From the NCBI GenBank assembly GCA_958496175.1, contig OY292278.1:16988001-17052000 (forward strand): a stretch of DNA of 64,000 bases, in the 5' to 3' direction. Below, piece after piece: positions 38,121 to 51,650 of this stretch (positions are counted from its first letter, which is position 1; each line of letters starts with the position of its first letter). The notes under the pieces were generated by a model. That model was not told where the DNA came from and did not search any database. It worked only from the letters and a program-made list of their open reading frames with translations. The position numbers and the translations under genes are program-made. This DNA comes from Sisyra terminalis. Taxonomy: Eukaryota > Arthropoda > Insecta > Neuroptera > Sisyridae.

Positions 38121-38233
38121 TAAGGTCTTTAGGGACTCTAGGGTAAATAAAAATCCGTATTCGGGGAATGCGAAAATTGGTTCAATTCGAGGATCGAGCC
38201 CAACACCTACCGGTTACCTTGAATACTCGACTT
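38121..38233 (-). repeat. SINE head and body, right piece of a split copy
   Basis: On the minus strand: GGTAACCGGTAGGTGTTGGG, CTCGATCCTCGAATTGAA, GGATTTTTATTTACCCTAGA, GTCCCTAAAGACCTTA. It then breaks exactly at the end of the Tc1-like element and resumes at 37248. Confidence 0.7.
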
Positions 38234-39396
38234 CTTTCTTATTATTGTTCATTACATTATCATTAGGTTGTATTTGATAAAAATGTGTTTTCCCTTTGTG
38301 CAGTTTTTAACCCCTAAGTGATCTCTAAAAATAGACGGAAATGTACCAAAAAGTCTAGTCTACAGTAATCATCAAACTTCAGTTGACGAAAGATACTTTT
38401 TTTTTGTACTATTGTTAAATGTTTCTTCTTAAAATCAATTTTATCAATATACGTTTGGGAAAGTCATGAAATGCTGGGATTTAATTTTTTCGCGTTTTTT
38501 AATGTTATACCTTTTATAGAAATATCTATCTTCTTATTTTTTTTTTGCAAGTCTACATTTGGAGGTATGAAATCGTGTATTTCGTGAAAAAAAAAACAAT
38601 TTTTTTTCAGATAGCAACTGATCAAATCAAAAAAACGGAAATTTCTTAGAAATACGCATTGTTATAAAGCACTGAAAAAATCAGGTATATTATACAATGA
38701 ATGATAACTTTGATCGAAAAAAAATTGAAACTTTTTTTTCTTAAGAAACACTTAACAAAACGGAAAAAAAGAAGTGTAGAAGTGAAAAAATAAACTTTGC
38801 TATATTGATTTTTTTTGTAATTTGAAGAAAGTGTTTTTATTGTTTGCTCTGTTAAATATTATACCTATAGATATAGTAGCTCGGTATATATGTAATCAAA
38901 TTAATGAAACTCTGTTTCCGTAATATCTGTGTTCCTTCAAATTACTCTAACGAAATTAGTGAACTAACTTTGCATCATTTTCTAATTAAATCTTCATAAA
39001 TCTCAAGTTAATACGTGAATTGAATATTTACAAATGAAATTTTGTTTGCTCTCAGCCAATAAAGAGAGGTACGAGGAGTGTCATTGTGATTTTTCAAAAT
39101 GATATGCAAGTAAAATTAACTTTGATTATAAAAGGAATCTTTTTTCAACTGCTTGAGATAATTGAAAAGCAGTATTCAAGTTAAGGAACGAAGAATGAAC
39201 AAAAAAAAATCCTCTATTTTAATCAAGTGCATTCACACTCGTTTTTATGTACGTGGTATATCTGGCTTTATGTGACCATCACTACACCAACAAGCCGTGA
39301 AGTTTCATGATCTTCCCTTTTTTTTATCTATCTCAACAAACAAAAGAAAACGAGGTACGCAAAACCGTATTCAAAGAAAAGCTAGGAAAAAAATGC
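38234..39396. other. Intronic background
   Basis: AT-rich with many A/T runs; nothing recognised. Confidence 0.5.
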
Positions 39397-39651
39397 TTAA
39401 AAAATCGTAGAAAGAAGCTGCAGGTAAACAGGAATAGAGTGTGGCGAACCGTGTGCTATTGAAGGCTGAAGAGCGGTTTTAACTAACGGTCGATGTTGTA
39501 CAAGGGTTGGTGGAGGCAAAGAGGGTTCCCGGAGGATAAGGGTGTTTGCGACGCCCGCCAGACTGTCACTTGCAGCTTCGCAGCAACTAGTGGCGCCGCG
39601 ACGCTCTACAAAAATGACAATAGTTGAGCGACATACTGTACACTGTACGTA
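39397..39651 (-). other. CpG-rich island with open frames, candidate exon
   Basis: The block about 39420-39660 is the most CpG-rich in this part of the window (GCGACGCCCGCC, GTGGCGCCGCGACGC). On the minus strand one frame is open for 85 codons (39651-39397) but has no methionine. A second frame is open from an acceptor-like CATTTTTGTAG (AG at 39607-39606) for 40 codons to TAG at 39485. The opposite strand is also open. It is not a match to any Muscleblind exon or other family I know; a promoter or enhancer is at least as likely. Confidence 0.25.
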
Positions 39652-40447
39652 CTATATCCTCAATGTTCTCCCATCATTTAACTCGTACCACTCTCCCCCC
39701 ATTCGTTATTTAAACGATATACAAATATTTTCCTCAACATAATCATCTCAATTCGACGAACAAAAGGTAATTTACAATTTATTAAACCACAATTACAATT
39801 GAAAGAATAACCAACTTTTAATTAAAAAAGAAAATTACTGGCAAACAATTTTCAAATGCAACACAAAGAATAATATTACGTATCTGAATTACTAGGAAAA
39901 TAGTATTGTAAACGTTTGAAAAAGTAACACGAATTATGCATTTATTTTTTAAAACACACCAGTATTCCATAAATCCGATTACATTAACAAATGAAAAATA
40001 TAACATTTCATGTGAGATAAAAATGGAATATGATTATTAAATTGAATTATGCAAAAAAAATCATGCTCATGTTTAATTTAAAAAATTAATTCATGGTGGC
40101 AGAATTGATTAAATTTTTTGGTCCAATATAATGCTTCTGCCTTTTCAACAAAAAATGAAAGTTTACAATACTACTATCGCTAGTTTTAACGTTAATTATT
40201 CGAAAAATAACAAACCATACAATTTTATTGGAAATAATAAATATATTTTTTTTTTTTTGATGAAACTATTTACTCAAAAGAAGGTACCTACTGCGATTAG
40301 AAGAAAAATTTAGTACCGAATTTTTAAAGTGTTTACAATATATGTTTTCATATAAAAATTATTTTGAAAACTCAAATTTACCATTTAAAAATAGACTCCT
40401 TTTATATGGTAGGTATAGACCAGTTCTGCTAGGTATAAACCATAGAG

Positions 40448-40603
40448 CAATGTTTCGCATTAATAATATAAATCAAAAAAATTTTGATGGTAAATTTCGC
40501 AAAAAAAAATATTTTTCTAAACTAAAAAAAAATTCAATGGGGTGCGGAAACCTATATTCAGATTCAAAGAGGTGCGAATCACTTAAAAGGATAAGAAACA
40601 CTA
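40448..40603. mobile_element. hAT-type miniature element, copy A of a family
   Basis: Starts CAATGTTTCGCATTAAT, ends (complement) TAGTGTTTCTTATCC, with flanking 8-mers ccatagag / ccaaagtg (6 of 8). The interior matches the element at 62353: ATTTTTCTAAACTAAAAAAA and CAATGGGGTGCGGAAA. The short open frame here is incidental. Confidence 0.7.
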
Positions 40604-40635
40604 CCAAAGTGTTGAATTTAACCGATCAATTATAT

Positions 40636-41006
40636 CAGTGATAGCCAACATTTTTCACCCAAATAATAATATCCATACGTTTATATGTATGTCGGCAAAG
40701 ATGGACAACAAATATTGTAAGCACAAACGTTTGAATGAAATACAATGATAGTCTCAAATTTGAACTACTGACTGATTTTGTTATGATTTCAACAGTTAAT
40801 TTGATATCATTCAATTACAAAGTTTTACTATTCCCCAATTGTGCCAGTAATAAGCCGTGAATATTTCACGGGAAATAATAAGTCAGTTGTATCAATGTTA
40901 GACTGTAAATGTTTCACGGTAAGTTACTAGTATATTATAATAAGTGTATTTCACAGTTCTCTGCGGACCACTAGTAGTCCACGAACTACCTCTTTGACAA
41001 CCGCTG
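40636..41006. mobile_element. hAT-type element, non-autonomous (371 bp)
   Basis: Left end CAGTGATAGCCAACA; right end, complemented, CAGCGGTTGTCAAAG. Flanking 8-mers aattatat (40628-40635) and aattagat (41007-41014) match at 7 of 8, the 8-bp duplication expected of hAT. The right part (GACCACTAGTAGTCCACGAA) is typical of hAT termini. It lies 24 bp from the element at 40448, between the outer copies of the two 8-bp duplications. Confidence 0.8.
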
Positions 41007-41014
41007 AATTAGAT

Positions 41015-44000
41015 AAACAATTTTATTACTGTCGAATATTTTTCCATTAAGTATACTAGATCAAGATAAAATAATTGAACAGTTCTAAACAGAAAAATCA
41101 GTTTTTCATGTTGAGGAAATTTCAGAAGATAGCGACTTTGTTAAAACCCTTGACTTCAATTTCTTTTCATCGAATCACTAAACATTACTTCAAAATTACC
41201 CTTTAAACTTTCTGTAGACTTCAAAGTTCAAAACTGTCAAAATTATCATTTTAAAGCTTTAAAGCTCTATGTGATTACTATTGGGTGTAATAACTATCAA
41301 GTTAGATAGATAGTCATTAGAGAATACCTTTTTGTGACCAGAACGAATTTTTTCGAAATTACAATATCGTCATGAAAGTAACCATAACTAGTTAAATATT
41401 ATTTTGATATTTATAGAAAATGCTTAATGAATAATATTTTCATTCACTACTTAAGTAAACAATGCCTACTGGTGATGCCGTTAGAAAGGTTTCCACAGTT
41501 TAACCAGTGATTTTGGAATTAGTTAAGTGCTTCTTTGTTAATTTTCTAGGTTTACTTTTAGGAAACAATAATCCCATTGTCAAATTAAATATAAATTACA
41601 AATGAGGATAAATACTCGTAGAACGCGCATAGAGAAGAATTAAATCCCTTAGTGCAATAATAAAAGTTTTTCCTAGCTTTCCCTTGTAAAAAAGACAACG
41701 GTAAAGTCCTTATTGCACAGCAAATGATTTGTTGAGTGATAAGTATTTTTGAATTTTGAATTTATTTATTTATATAATTTAAATAACCAATTTTTTCAAT
41801 CTTGTAAAATGGAAGAAGAATTTCAGAATTCAAGCTAATAGAACAGAATTATAATATTTATTTTCTCTAATATTTTTACTTTTGATATAACACAAAGACT
41901 AAAAATTCAACTTCTTAACTTATATATATAAAGTTTTTTATTTTACTTATATTTTTATGAATTAATTGACAGATAGTTGATGAAATGATTTATCGTATAT
42001 TCCCCGACCTCAACTAGTTCCCACCACAAATAATCAATCATTATTGATCAATGAAAATGAAAATATTATGATTTAAAAAAATATATGATTGTAATTCGAT
42101 GAATAAAAAAAACCCGAGTTGACTAAGCTAATGATAAAAGTTTAATGTATGTAAAGCCATAATAATTAGTCTGTCAATCATTTAGATAATACCTAGCGAC
42201 TTCAACAAATCGTTTATCGTTAAAAAGATGATTACATAAAAAAGTACAAGAAAATAATTGGAAATTAGTTAGTAAACAGTAAAACGTTGAACGTAGGTGT
42301 TATCAAAGAACAAGGAAATAACATGACGTAATGTTTTATGATGCTAATTGAATTGTATGAGCGAAATTGAAATAATCACGAATTCAACAATCGAACAATT
42401 TCAAGGGTCTTAAATATTTTCGAAATGAAGATAACGATTAATATAATGTAACAGAAAACAATTTACAAGAAAATAATTACGGCCAGAAAAGCTATAATTA
42501 ATATGGTAAAAAATCAATCATTTTCTCATAAATTACCAATACAAACTAAACAATGTGTGTATATCTTTGTTAAACTTCAAAGAAAACAATTAAAACTTTC
42601 AACCGTATTCTTTCGTTCGGTGCCAAAAAGTATTTCACAAGATCGCACATCAGTACCAAATTACCATAACAAATCACATTAATTACCGTAAGATGGAGGC
42701 TTTAGTATGTTTACTTGAATTGATAATTTATAATGAAAAAATAATTTAATTTTACTAAAATGATAAAATTGGTATTTGAAGAAAATTCAATTGAAAATAG
42801 ATGGATAATTTTGTTTAAAACTTTTTCAAACATTAACATAATTATATACCTTGTTTCAGAAGAAATAAATTTTTCGAGAAAATATGCTTACAATGTCAAG
42901 TAAATCAAGACAAAGAGGAAATAAATTATTTCCTTATTAATTTATTACTTCAAAGAACTTTTCTGGTTCATATGAGAATATATTTCATTTACTTTAATAA
43001 AAACAGAAAATATTAACTAAATCAAAACAATGAAGCCGAAACTTTGCATGAGATTGATAAATATTCTCATTTATTTTGAAGGATCAAGAATATCAAACAT
43101 ATTACTCGAATTTCTCCCAATTTCTTCCAAATGGAATTGTGAAAATAAATATTTATTAAGATAAATATTGAACACATTTACATTTGTTTCCTTGTTTTCA
43201 AGCGATAATAAACAAAGATGAAATATAACTTCTTATGCATACAGTGCATATATACATTCAAATAGAAACTAGAAGTCTTAGAGTTGCACGTATGAAAATT
43301 TATTTCTACTCTTTGATATAATCCTCGACAAGTTGAACCCGTGAAATATTTACGACGTATATTTCTTCAATTCCTTTATCTTAATACGTTGTACCGATAA
43401 TACTCATACATTTTAAAAAAAAGGGTTTTTATCCAATAAGATCTGAAGCTTGAAAACAATTGTTGAAAGTTTTTTTCTAATTACATTTTGACATGAATCT
43501 TGAAATTTATCGTTTTTGTAATCAGAAAAATTAGTACTCAACTAATGACATCATCTCAAGACCAAACATATTACGCCCACATTTATTCATTGTCTCAAAA
43601 ATCCTACGTAACACCGCAGATTTAACACCCGCACCACAAAAACAATCATTAATTAATTAGATAGAAGATTCGTTGGCTTATAAATTCATTTGATTCAAAT
43701 TTATTAATAATAATAAGATCATAAATCTATTTTAATAGTAAATTGTATAGTTAACCAATGTTTCGTTATTTAAACGTATAACAGTAGAGCTAACCGTAAT
43801 AAATTGATCATCTTAACTTTATATGTATGTACAAGTGTATAACAATTAACTAACTTTTCTTCGCTCAAAGTTGAAAACTTGATATAGTTAATTCAAAATG
43901 AATCAAATCATTATATAACAATGAAGTTAATAATACAACGCTTGAATTAAACAATATTCGTGTAAATAAAATTGGAGATGCATAACTCATTGTCGTAAGT

Positions 44001-47000
44001 CTTTTTCCACCAAAAGAAAAGGAAAACATTGTAAATGTTGAGTTATACAAAAAACCAATTGTTGGTACTTAAAGATAAAAACAGTATGAAATAAAATAAT
44101 TACTTCATGGACATTTTATTTCAATAAATTTTTTTCTTCTTTAACTACTTAATACCGCAAACTTCGTCTGTTCTCTATAGAAAAATATCTTAAATATTAC
44201 GGCATTACAGTTCAAGTGAATCTATTGTTCATCAACGCCGAACGAATTTTGATAAAATTTGATGCATTTTAATATGAAATCTTCTGAACACTTAACTACA
44301 GATAATTTAAAAATGAACACTTTTGGAATGTTTTGTGTTTGAAAAACGCTGAAATTAATTCATTCAGTCTTGAAAATCCTAATTCAGAGTCCAAAAGCTA
44401 TCATAAAAATTAAAACGGATCAAATTTCATCAAAATCGGTCTAGTTCCCGGCTTCAAAAAAGACATTCCTTAAGGTGAGAAATGCAGTGGGGAGTTATGA
44501 AGAAAATAAGGTGGATTTTCCGAAGCTTATAAGTTGACGTTTTAGATATTTCTGTAATATTTTTATGCACTCGGCTTATCTTTATTTTGGTTGAATTTTT
44601 TTGCTGAAAAACTCCCAAAAGTTGATGACTTTGGTATTGATCGAGGCAGAATATTTTAAAAAATGCATTGCTAATTTTCCAAAAATAGTTCAATTCTAAG
44701 AAAAAAGCTATCACGAGTTGATTGCGATTATGCATAAATTTGTACGTTTATACTGTAGTAAGTAGTTAAAAACTAAGCAACTTTACGATCTTTTTCCTCC
44801 GTTAATGAGCTCCCAATCGACTTGAAATTTTACAGAAAGATGGCCCAAATAATCAACTATTTACAGTTATAATTTTAAATTTGTTTTATTACTTATGTTT
44901 TTCTTCCAAACATAAAAAATACGTTGAAAATTTTTTTGCGTTATACAGTTCAGAAAGTTCGTGCCGATTTTCGTTAGATAGGATAAAGAAAAATCTGAAT
45001 TTTCATTGTTTAATCTAAGCGATTTCAAAATTCGCAGGTTATCTGGGGGATCTAGAAAGGTTATAGAACAGAGTAGCTATATAATTTAACAATAATAAAT
45101 CATAATTTAATGTTACGAGTCAATTTTCTTTTGAAATCGGTACAAACCTTTCGTAAAACCTATTACATTATCTCGCAAATAATTTGGAATGCAATATCTT
45201 ATTATGATACCAAATTTTCGAAAAAGTTGGGGAGTTATTCTTGAAATGATAAAGACTAGAAAAAAAAACTTTCTTCTAAATATATTTAAACAGCAAAATA
45301 ACGCTGAATTAAACAAATTTTCAACATGTAAAGCTTATTGAATTGAAATGTTATCCTATTAAGCTATTAAAAAAGCTCCCTTTTTATTTTATTTTAATTT
45401 TTTATTTTCAACTGGCAATATTTGTTTATTCTTTGAAAACTCGGTTTGAGGTTTAAAACAAATTTACTTTTGAAGCTATATCGGTTTCTATTTAGTTTAA
45501 ATATTTTGATTCTCATGTTTTTGTCAAATAGCTCCAAGGGAGGAACCGTTAAAGTTTTATTTCAACAGATTTCATCTCTATATTCTCCAAAACACAATAA
45601 CGCTTATAATCTTTCATATGAAAAGAATTGCGAATTTTGTTTCAATACTTAAAACCGGGTGTTTCTTTTTTCTGGATTTGCAGATTAAAGGACTTTAAAA
45701 ATAGAACTTCGTTTGAAGATGATTGATTTTTTAAATCTAAAATGTAGAGCTTTTGAAATGGTAAAAAAGTGTTTAATTTTTTTTAACAAATAAAATATTA
45801 ATTTCATTTCTAAGAAAAAAAATATAAAATATTCTTGTACTCATTTGACTAATGTTTTGTATATATATGTTAAACACTGATTAAATATTTAAGTGCAAAA
45901 TTTCTGAAATTTCTAGCGAGTTATCGCTAATATATAAGTAAACAATAAAAAACACGTAAAACTAACTTTGTCGGGATTTAAATTTGGATGCATTTATTAA
46001 GTAAAATTAAAACGATTTTGGTGAGATAAATCCAAAGAGCAAAATTAGAAAAACACCGGAAAAAAAACCCTGTTAGAAACAAGGCACGAACAATTTAGTT
46101 TTTACAAACAAATCGTTACGTCTACTATAAATAGAGATAAAACAGGTGGAAGCTTTAAACCAAATCTAGGTCAAAAAGCCAATCTTCGAAAATGAGCTCA
46201 TAATTTAATTTTGTTGAGTAATGAACGACAATTTTCAAAGATTTACACATAAAACACTTTTAGAAGAAAAAAATCATACTACACTAGACAAACGATACAA
46301 ATCTTAATCTTTTCTATGGACATTTAACAAAAATACGCATTTTGTTTCTTTTTTTCAAGTCTAATTATAGTTAATTAGGAAAAGAAGTAATACGTGACAA
46401 AATTTATGAAGCACAAATTAGGCCAAAACCTACACCGAGTCAACTGATGAAGTCACTGCTTAATTCGTCTTTAGCTATAGTAATTTCAATAAATTGCTTT
46501 GTCCAATTAGTTAAATTATTACTATTAAAGGCCAAGATAATTGCATTTGAATTTATTAAAACAACAAGACTGTGTTGAAAAGGAAAATTTAAAATCATAC
46601 CAAAAAAAAAATAATGACAAAGTTGTTATACCATTATTGTAATATATGGCAAATTAAAGTTTTAAAACATTAAAATGCAACATATTAAAGTTGACAAGTT
46701 CTCAAATTAAGTTTGAGAAAGTCAGAAATTTAACCAGACATCGAAACTTTAATATAAAAGGTTCGGAATTAACGTGTGTTTCCCATCCAAATATATACCT
46801 AATATAGCATAGATATGTATACGAATTTCATTGTATAAATGCTCAACTGTTTAGCATATAAAGCCGTTGTTGTCGGAATTGGATAGGATCAGTTTGAAAT
46901 GTAAAATGACGACTGTTGTTTCAAATCCTATTACGGACTTATCTCTGTAAAACCGCACCCCAGCCTACCAAATACACTCATATAGACTTTAGTTTTATGC

Positions 47001-50000
47001 TCAAATGCCGTAGAATGATTGCAATTTTCCCGATACTGACATTTAGCGCGTTTATTTTTATACAAAATTTAAGTCGAAAATCGATGATCGTTTATTCGAT
47101 TTTATTCAAAAGCAATTACTGTCACGGGAGACGACATTAAACATTTCAACTAAATATTACAATTCAATCCGTTGGATTTGCTTTCAGATTTATTGTCCCT
47201 TTTTTCAAATTTTAAACGACAAAAATTAGATAAACAAATCCTCTAACGATTGTTGCATTTAAAAATTACTAACGGAAATTTGATTCAATGGAACGAGCAT
47301 TTACTATTTGGTTAGTTGCAGAAAGCTCGAAATTCAAATCCCAAGGCCGGAAGATTTTAAACAAACTATAAAACAAAACCAAAACATATACTTTTGTGAA
47401 TACTTCCTGAGTATAAATTTTCTATGCTCAAAACTGTAGAATTATTGAGATTCAACAAAAAAATATTTTTAATAGTGAAAACTAAGAGAAAATTGCTTAA
47501 TATTTCCTTAAAGCACTAAAAAATACAAGGCTAAGTTTTAAAGCTTCTCCAATTCGTCATAATATTTAATTAAGAGTATAACGATATGGTTTACCAGGAA
47601 TTGAATTTGAAGTTTATCTATAACGAGAAAATTAAAGCTTTATTAATTTTCCAGATATTCCCTTATGATTCCAAGAAAAGCGATATAGCCAAAGGTAGGA
47701 GCTTGATCTATTTACGAGACGCCATTCGCTATGCATCCATACGCTTAGGTGGGTCTGTAAGATATTGCTATTCCTTTGTACGAAATTTGTGTAATAAACA
47801 ATTGAATTTCTATCGATGTTGAGAATCTTAAATCTATACAGACCCCCAAATATTAATTTTAAAATTTTTAGCTCTAAAGAATCCCTAAATGTACTGAAAC
47901 CGTTACGAATAAGGACCGACAATAAACTGGTGAAATTGAAGGATTTATTGTTTGAGAAAAAGTCAAATTCATTTGGATTTTAAAAGAAGTTGTTTTAGAT
48001 TTGCTAATTAGATTTGAATTTTCGAAAGACTAGATTTTCAAAAGAAAACAAATGCTAAAGCTCTATATGTGAAATGCGGTATAATATCAACTGAAGAATA
48101 GATCATAGGCCTCAGCCTGGGGTGTAACTAAAGGGAAGCAATGCTTTAAGGGATCTCTTTTAATATCCTTATGTATTAGCGGAATTTCGAAATAAAACAA
48201 ACAATTTTGCGATTTTTTTCAATCTGCTGAAGAATAAGGAAAAAATAGGACAGGGATATACAGATGCATATGCAGAAGCGTCCTATACTCGTTTTTAGGA
48301 GAAACTTCAGTATGAATTTATACTATCTACATATTAAATGCTGACTTTTCTTGTAAACTTGTAAACCTTGTCACATTTCTTATTTTATTCTACGAAAAAA
48401 TCAGCCTATTCAATTACAAGTTACAAAAAAAATGATCAAATTGATAAGACCATCCCAAGAATTAAGAATAGAAATCTGAAAAACTGACCTAGTTAAGTTT
48501 TTCCAATTAAATTCACACAAAAAAATGTCACCCATTGATAGATTAGTAAAAAAAAAATACTATTACAAGTTCCCAATTCAAGTATTAATGAAACCTCCGT
48601 ATGGATTATAGATTTCATGCCGGATAGGTAACAATTTCTGATAGTTTTGCATACCTAATTCGAAATTAATTCCCAAATAATTTGAATAAATACATTAGTA
48701 AATAAATGGAATTTAATTTGAAGGTTTGACTAATCTTAATTTCTTACGGTTCCTTCACTTTTGGGTTATCTATAATATGTTTATGAGCAAATAGCAAAAA
48801 AAAAAGAGAGCTCAAATTCTTACAAAGAATGGTTAAGCATTAGTCCTTAGTGTTTTGTGATGGAAATTAGTATATCAAAACTAGTGTTGATAATTTGTTA
48901 TTCATATCTTTTGTCATCATTTTTAACGAGGAGTCCACATTATGTGATATTTAAAATAAAAATTTAATTAGAATTTAATTTAAAACAGAGTTCAAAGAAC
49001 TAACATTCAAGGATATTTTCAATTATTCATATGTATATTTAATAATATGAAGCATTTCAAGTACTCGTTGGAGTGTGGGTTCAATTTACGACCATTTTAA
49101 TGTGTAATTATAATTATTAAGGTGTTACTTGCGTCAATTTCACCTAAACGTAACGATTTCTTCAAAGCAACAACTAGAACCGATATAAAACAGGTTAACA
49201 TTTTCTAACTGGTTTTAATCAAATAACATTTTTAAGTTCTAAACTTTTAACCGTTTGGTATTTAAAATAAAGATTTTTCTCTGGCCGATGAAAAATGTGG
49301 AGAGAAATCAATTTTTCTCATCGACCGCACGTAATTACGAAAATATAGTAGTTATAGTGCCATTTGAAAGGCAAACAAACGATATATGATCCATGGTGAT
49401 ATTAAATACGCATCTAAGGAAACCTTGGTTTGTGGCGCCGCAGCAGCCGATATGATGATACGTCTATTATCAAATTACCGAATTTCTAAGCACGGATAAT
49501 ATAACTGCAATTAAAACAGGTCATAAATTAACTGGTAAATGAGATCACACTTCGCAAAACGGTTTCTAAATTTTAACGAGTTTGCTAGGCGGATGAAAAT
49601 AAACATGAATCATAGGTACTAGCAGACAGGCGCCTTTTATGGCAATAATGACGAATGAATAGGCGTCTTAAATAATATTGGATAAGAACCAGTCAAAACA
49701 CGATACTCAAAAACAAGTTACTTGGTTTATTCAAATTTTCAAGATAAATATTTTTATTTATGATTATGGATTGGACAAATGAAGAGGTCTTCGTAGAACG
49801 CCTTCAGTCTTGGAGTTGTTCTTACTTTTACTGCTTTATTAACACTTTGACAATTAAAGTGGGTACAAAAATAAATTACTTTTGTTGTGAAATTGGTAAA
49901 TATAATAGGAGTATAATAATATCGACGATAATAAATCAGAGATTCGAAGAAATAAAAGCAGTGCCTATTTGGAATGAAATTTTATAGATCTATTGAAAAG

Positions 50001-50100
50001 GAACGTTAAACGCTCGTTTTCCATATATGTACGTCCCCGTATGAAGCAATGCAGTTTCGTTTAAAGTGAAAGAGACAAATATTTAAATGTATAATTCGAG
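41015..50100. other. Intronic background
   Basis: No exon or classified element recognised. About 44380-45060 has wording typical of old repeats (ATCAAATTTCATCAAAATCG) but no definable ends. The frames at 47586-47922 lie opposite one another and resemble nothing known. Confidence 0.4.
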
Positions 50101-50226
50101 CTAGATTCTGTTAATATGGATATGTGGGTGAGGACTGTTGCCTGGTGGATGAAGTGGGCGCCTGGTCACTAACTCTGCGGCAACTTTCACAGCCACAAGT
50201 GCCTCGGTACCGACTTTAACAAACAT
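50101..50226 (-). other. Small ORF in a GC-richer patch (41 aa), unknown
   Basis: ATG at 50226, stop TAG at 50103-50101. It begins MFVKVGTEALVAVKVAAELV and ends in a His/Pro-rich stretch (PLHPPGNSPHPHIHI). The patch of about 110 bp is GC-richer than its flanks. No domain is recognised and there is no evidence of transcription; the other strand is open too. Confidence 0.15.
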
Positions 50227-50838
50227 TCTCCTCTACTTTCCATAATATTCAACTTCACGATGTAATCTCCATGCATTAACAACGTAATGTAACAATATTA
50301 TTTTATTAATGCCAGTGTTGGGTTCAGTGCTTACAAACTATTGCAACAATCTGAATGCAAGCTTATTATCGATGAATTTTCCAAAGAGCAAATGTTACAC
50401 TTAACAAAAGAACAAAAGGTTCATCACAAACTTGCATTGGTTTTCAATAAACAATAGCAATACGAACCACTTTCTGATGTCGGTAATAAAAACATCGTTA
50501 TCGACGCTAGGTTCTTCAACAAAAACTCCTACTACACAATTTCTATAAGAAATTGAAACACTAATTATTAATTGTCGACTGAAAAACACCAATTACAATA
50601 TACTTTTTTTAATAAATAAAAACAAGAATAAAAAAAGATTTCCGTTCATTTCCAGAGGTAAAGGAATTTTAACTAAAATGACTATTTCCTCAAATTTTTT
50701 TTCATACCAATCTCTTGAATTAATGCAATTATTTTTCTTGCTTAGTAACTGATTTTAATTCGTTGAGGTTACTAAACACTAAACAAGTTTGGTTCACTAA
50801 ACAAACGTAAGTCGGAAATATATTATCAAAGTTACTAA

Positions 50839-51287
50839 GGCCGGTTGCACACTGTAGTAATCAATCATCCTTGTACGAAATTTTTCTTAGGAATTGACAG
50901 ATAATGCATTGCAGTAGTGAATAAGACCGCACATACATTCCCGGGCATCTGGTCGCTAATGCTAGTTCAAATGGTTATTTTACAGATAATAACTAAATAG
51001 TTATCAAATTTCTAATACTTATCGAATGGTTATTAATAATATAAAACAGATAATTATGAAATTGTACTCTTTTGACTTCTTTGTTTGTGGTGAACAATAC
51101 GTTAATAAACAACGATAAGCAAAGTATAATTATAAGTATAATTATAGCAAGCAATTTTATGTATCGAACACATCCCCAGAATAAGTTCGACTTCCTCCAC
51201 TACTTCAATACATTTTCTGATATATCTGCCTGTTCCAAAAAAAATTTTCGTTTGAGGATGATTGTTTGCTACAGTGTACGGTCGGTC
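50839..51287. mobile_element. PIF/Harbinger-type MITE (449 bp)
   Basis: Inverted ends GGCCGGTTGCACACTGTAGT and GACCGACCGTACACTGTAGC (23 of the outer 30 positions match). TAA lies on both sides (50836-50838, 51288-51290), the 3-bp TWA duplication of PIF/Harbinger elements. The 72-codon frame inside has no similarity to a Harbinger transposase that I can see. Confidence 0.8.
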
Positions 51288-51484
51288 TAAAGGTAATCTA
51301 ATACTAATAGAGTTTAAATTGAATGATTTTTTTAATAGTTTCTTAAAAATACTTTAGAGTTTAGGTTTTCTAGATTGAATAAAAAATTAGCAAAGTTTAT
51401 GTTTGCTGCTATTTATTTAGTTAACTTTTCATTGGACTTGCAATTTAAGCATCATGATAATCAACAAATCAGTTTCTAAGGAGA

Positions 51485-51650
51485 CTACCGGTGGCCGAGT
51501 GGTCAAAGTGATCACTCCAAATTTGATAGATGTTGGCTTTGATCCTTGTATAGAGGAAATTTTCGATATTTCTCAATTACGGATTTTTATTAACTCTTGA
51601 GTCGCTAAAAACCTTTGTAGTTATAAAGTTACGATAAAATAACAATTTAA
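51485..51650 (+). repeat. tRNA-derived SINE, near full length
   Basis: CTACCGGTGGCCGAGTGGTC (A box), AAAGTGATCACTCCAAATTT, a B box decayed to CTTTGATCCTTGTATAGAG, TTTCGATATTTCTCAATTAC, GAGTCGCTAAAAACCTT, tail AGTTATAAAGTTACGATAAA. It lies 195 bp after the PIF-type MITE. Confidence 0.85.

Noticed and set aside
40342..40641. 99-codon plus-strand frame
   Set aside because: It runs through the hAT miniature element at 40448 and is explained by it.
41461..41500. SINE-head-like GCCTACTGGTGATGCCG
   Set aside because: No B box or body follows; the match is too short to call.
47586..47922. Opposed open frames of 78 and 96 codons
   Set aside because: Both strands are open across the same DNA and neither product resembles a known family; probably a composition effect.
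49561..49610. Minus-strand YFHPP, resembling the CKYFHPP of Muscleblind finger 2
   Set aside because: The residues before it lack the cysteines, the sequence after it (SKLVKI then stop) does not match, and no splice signals fit.
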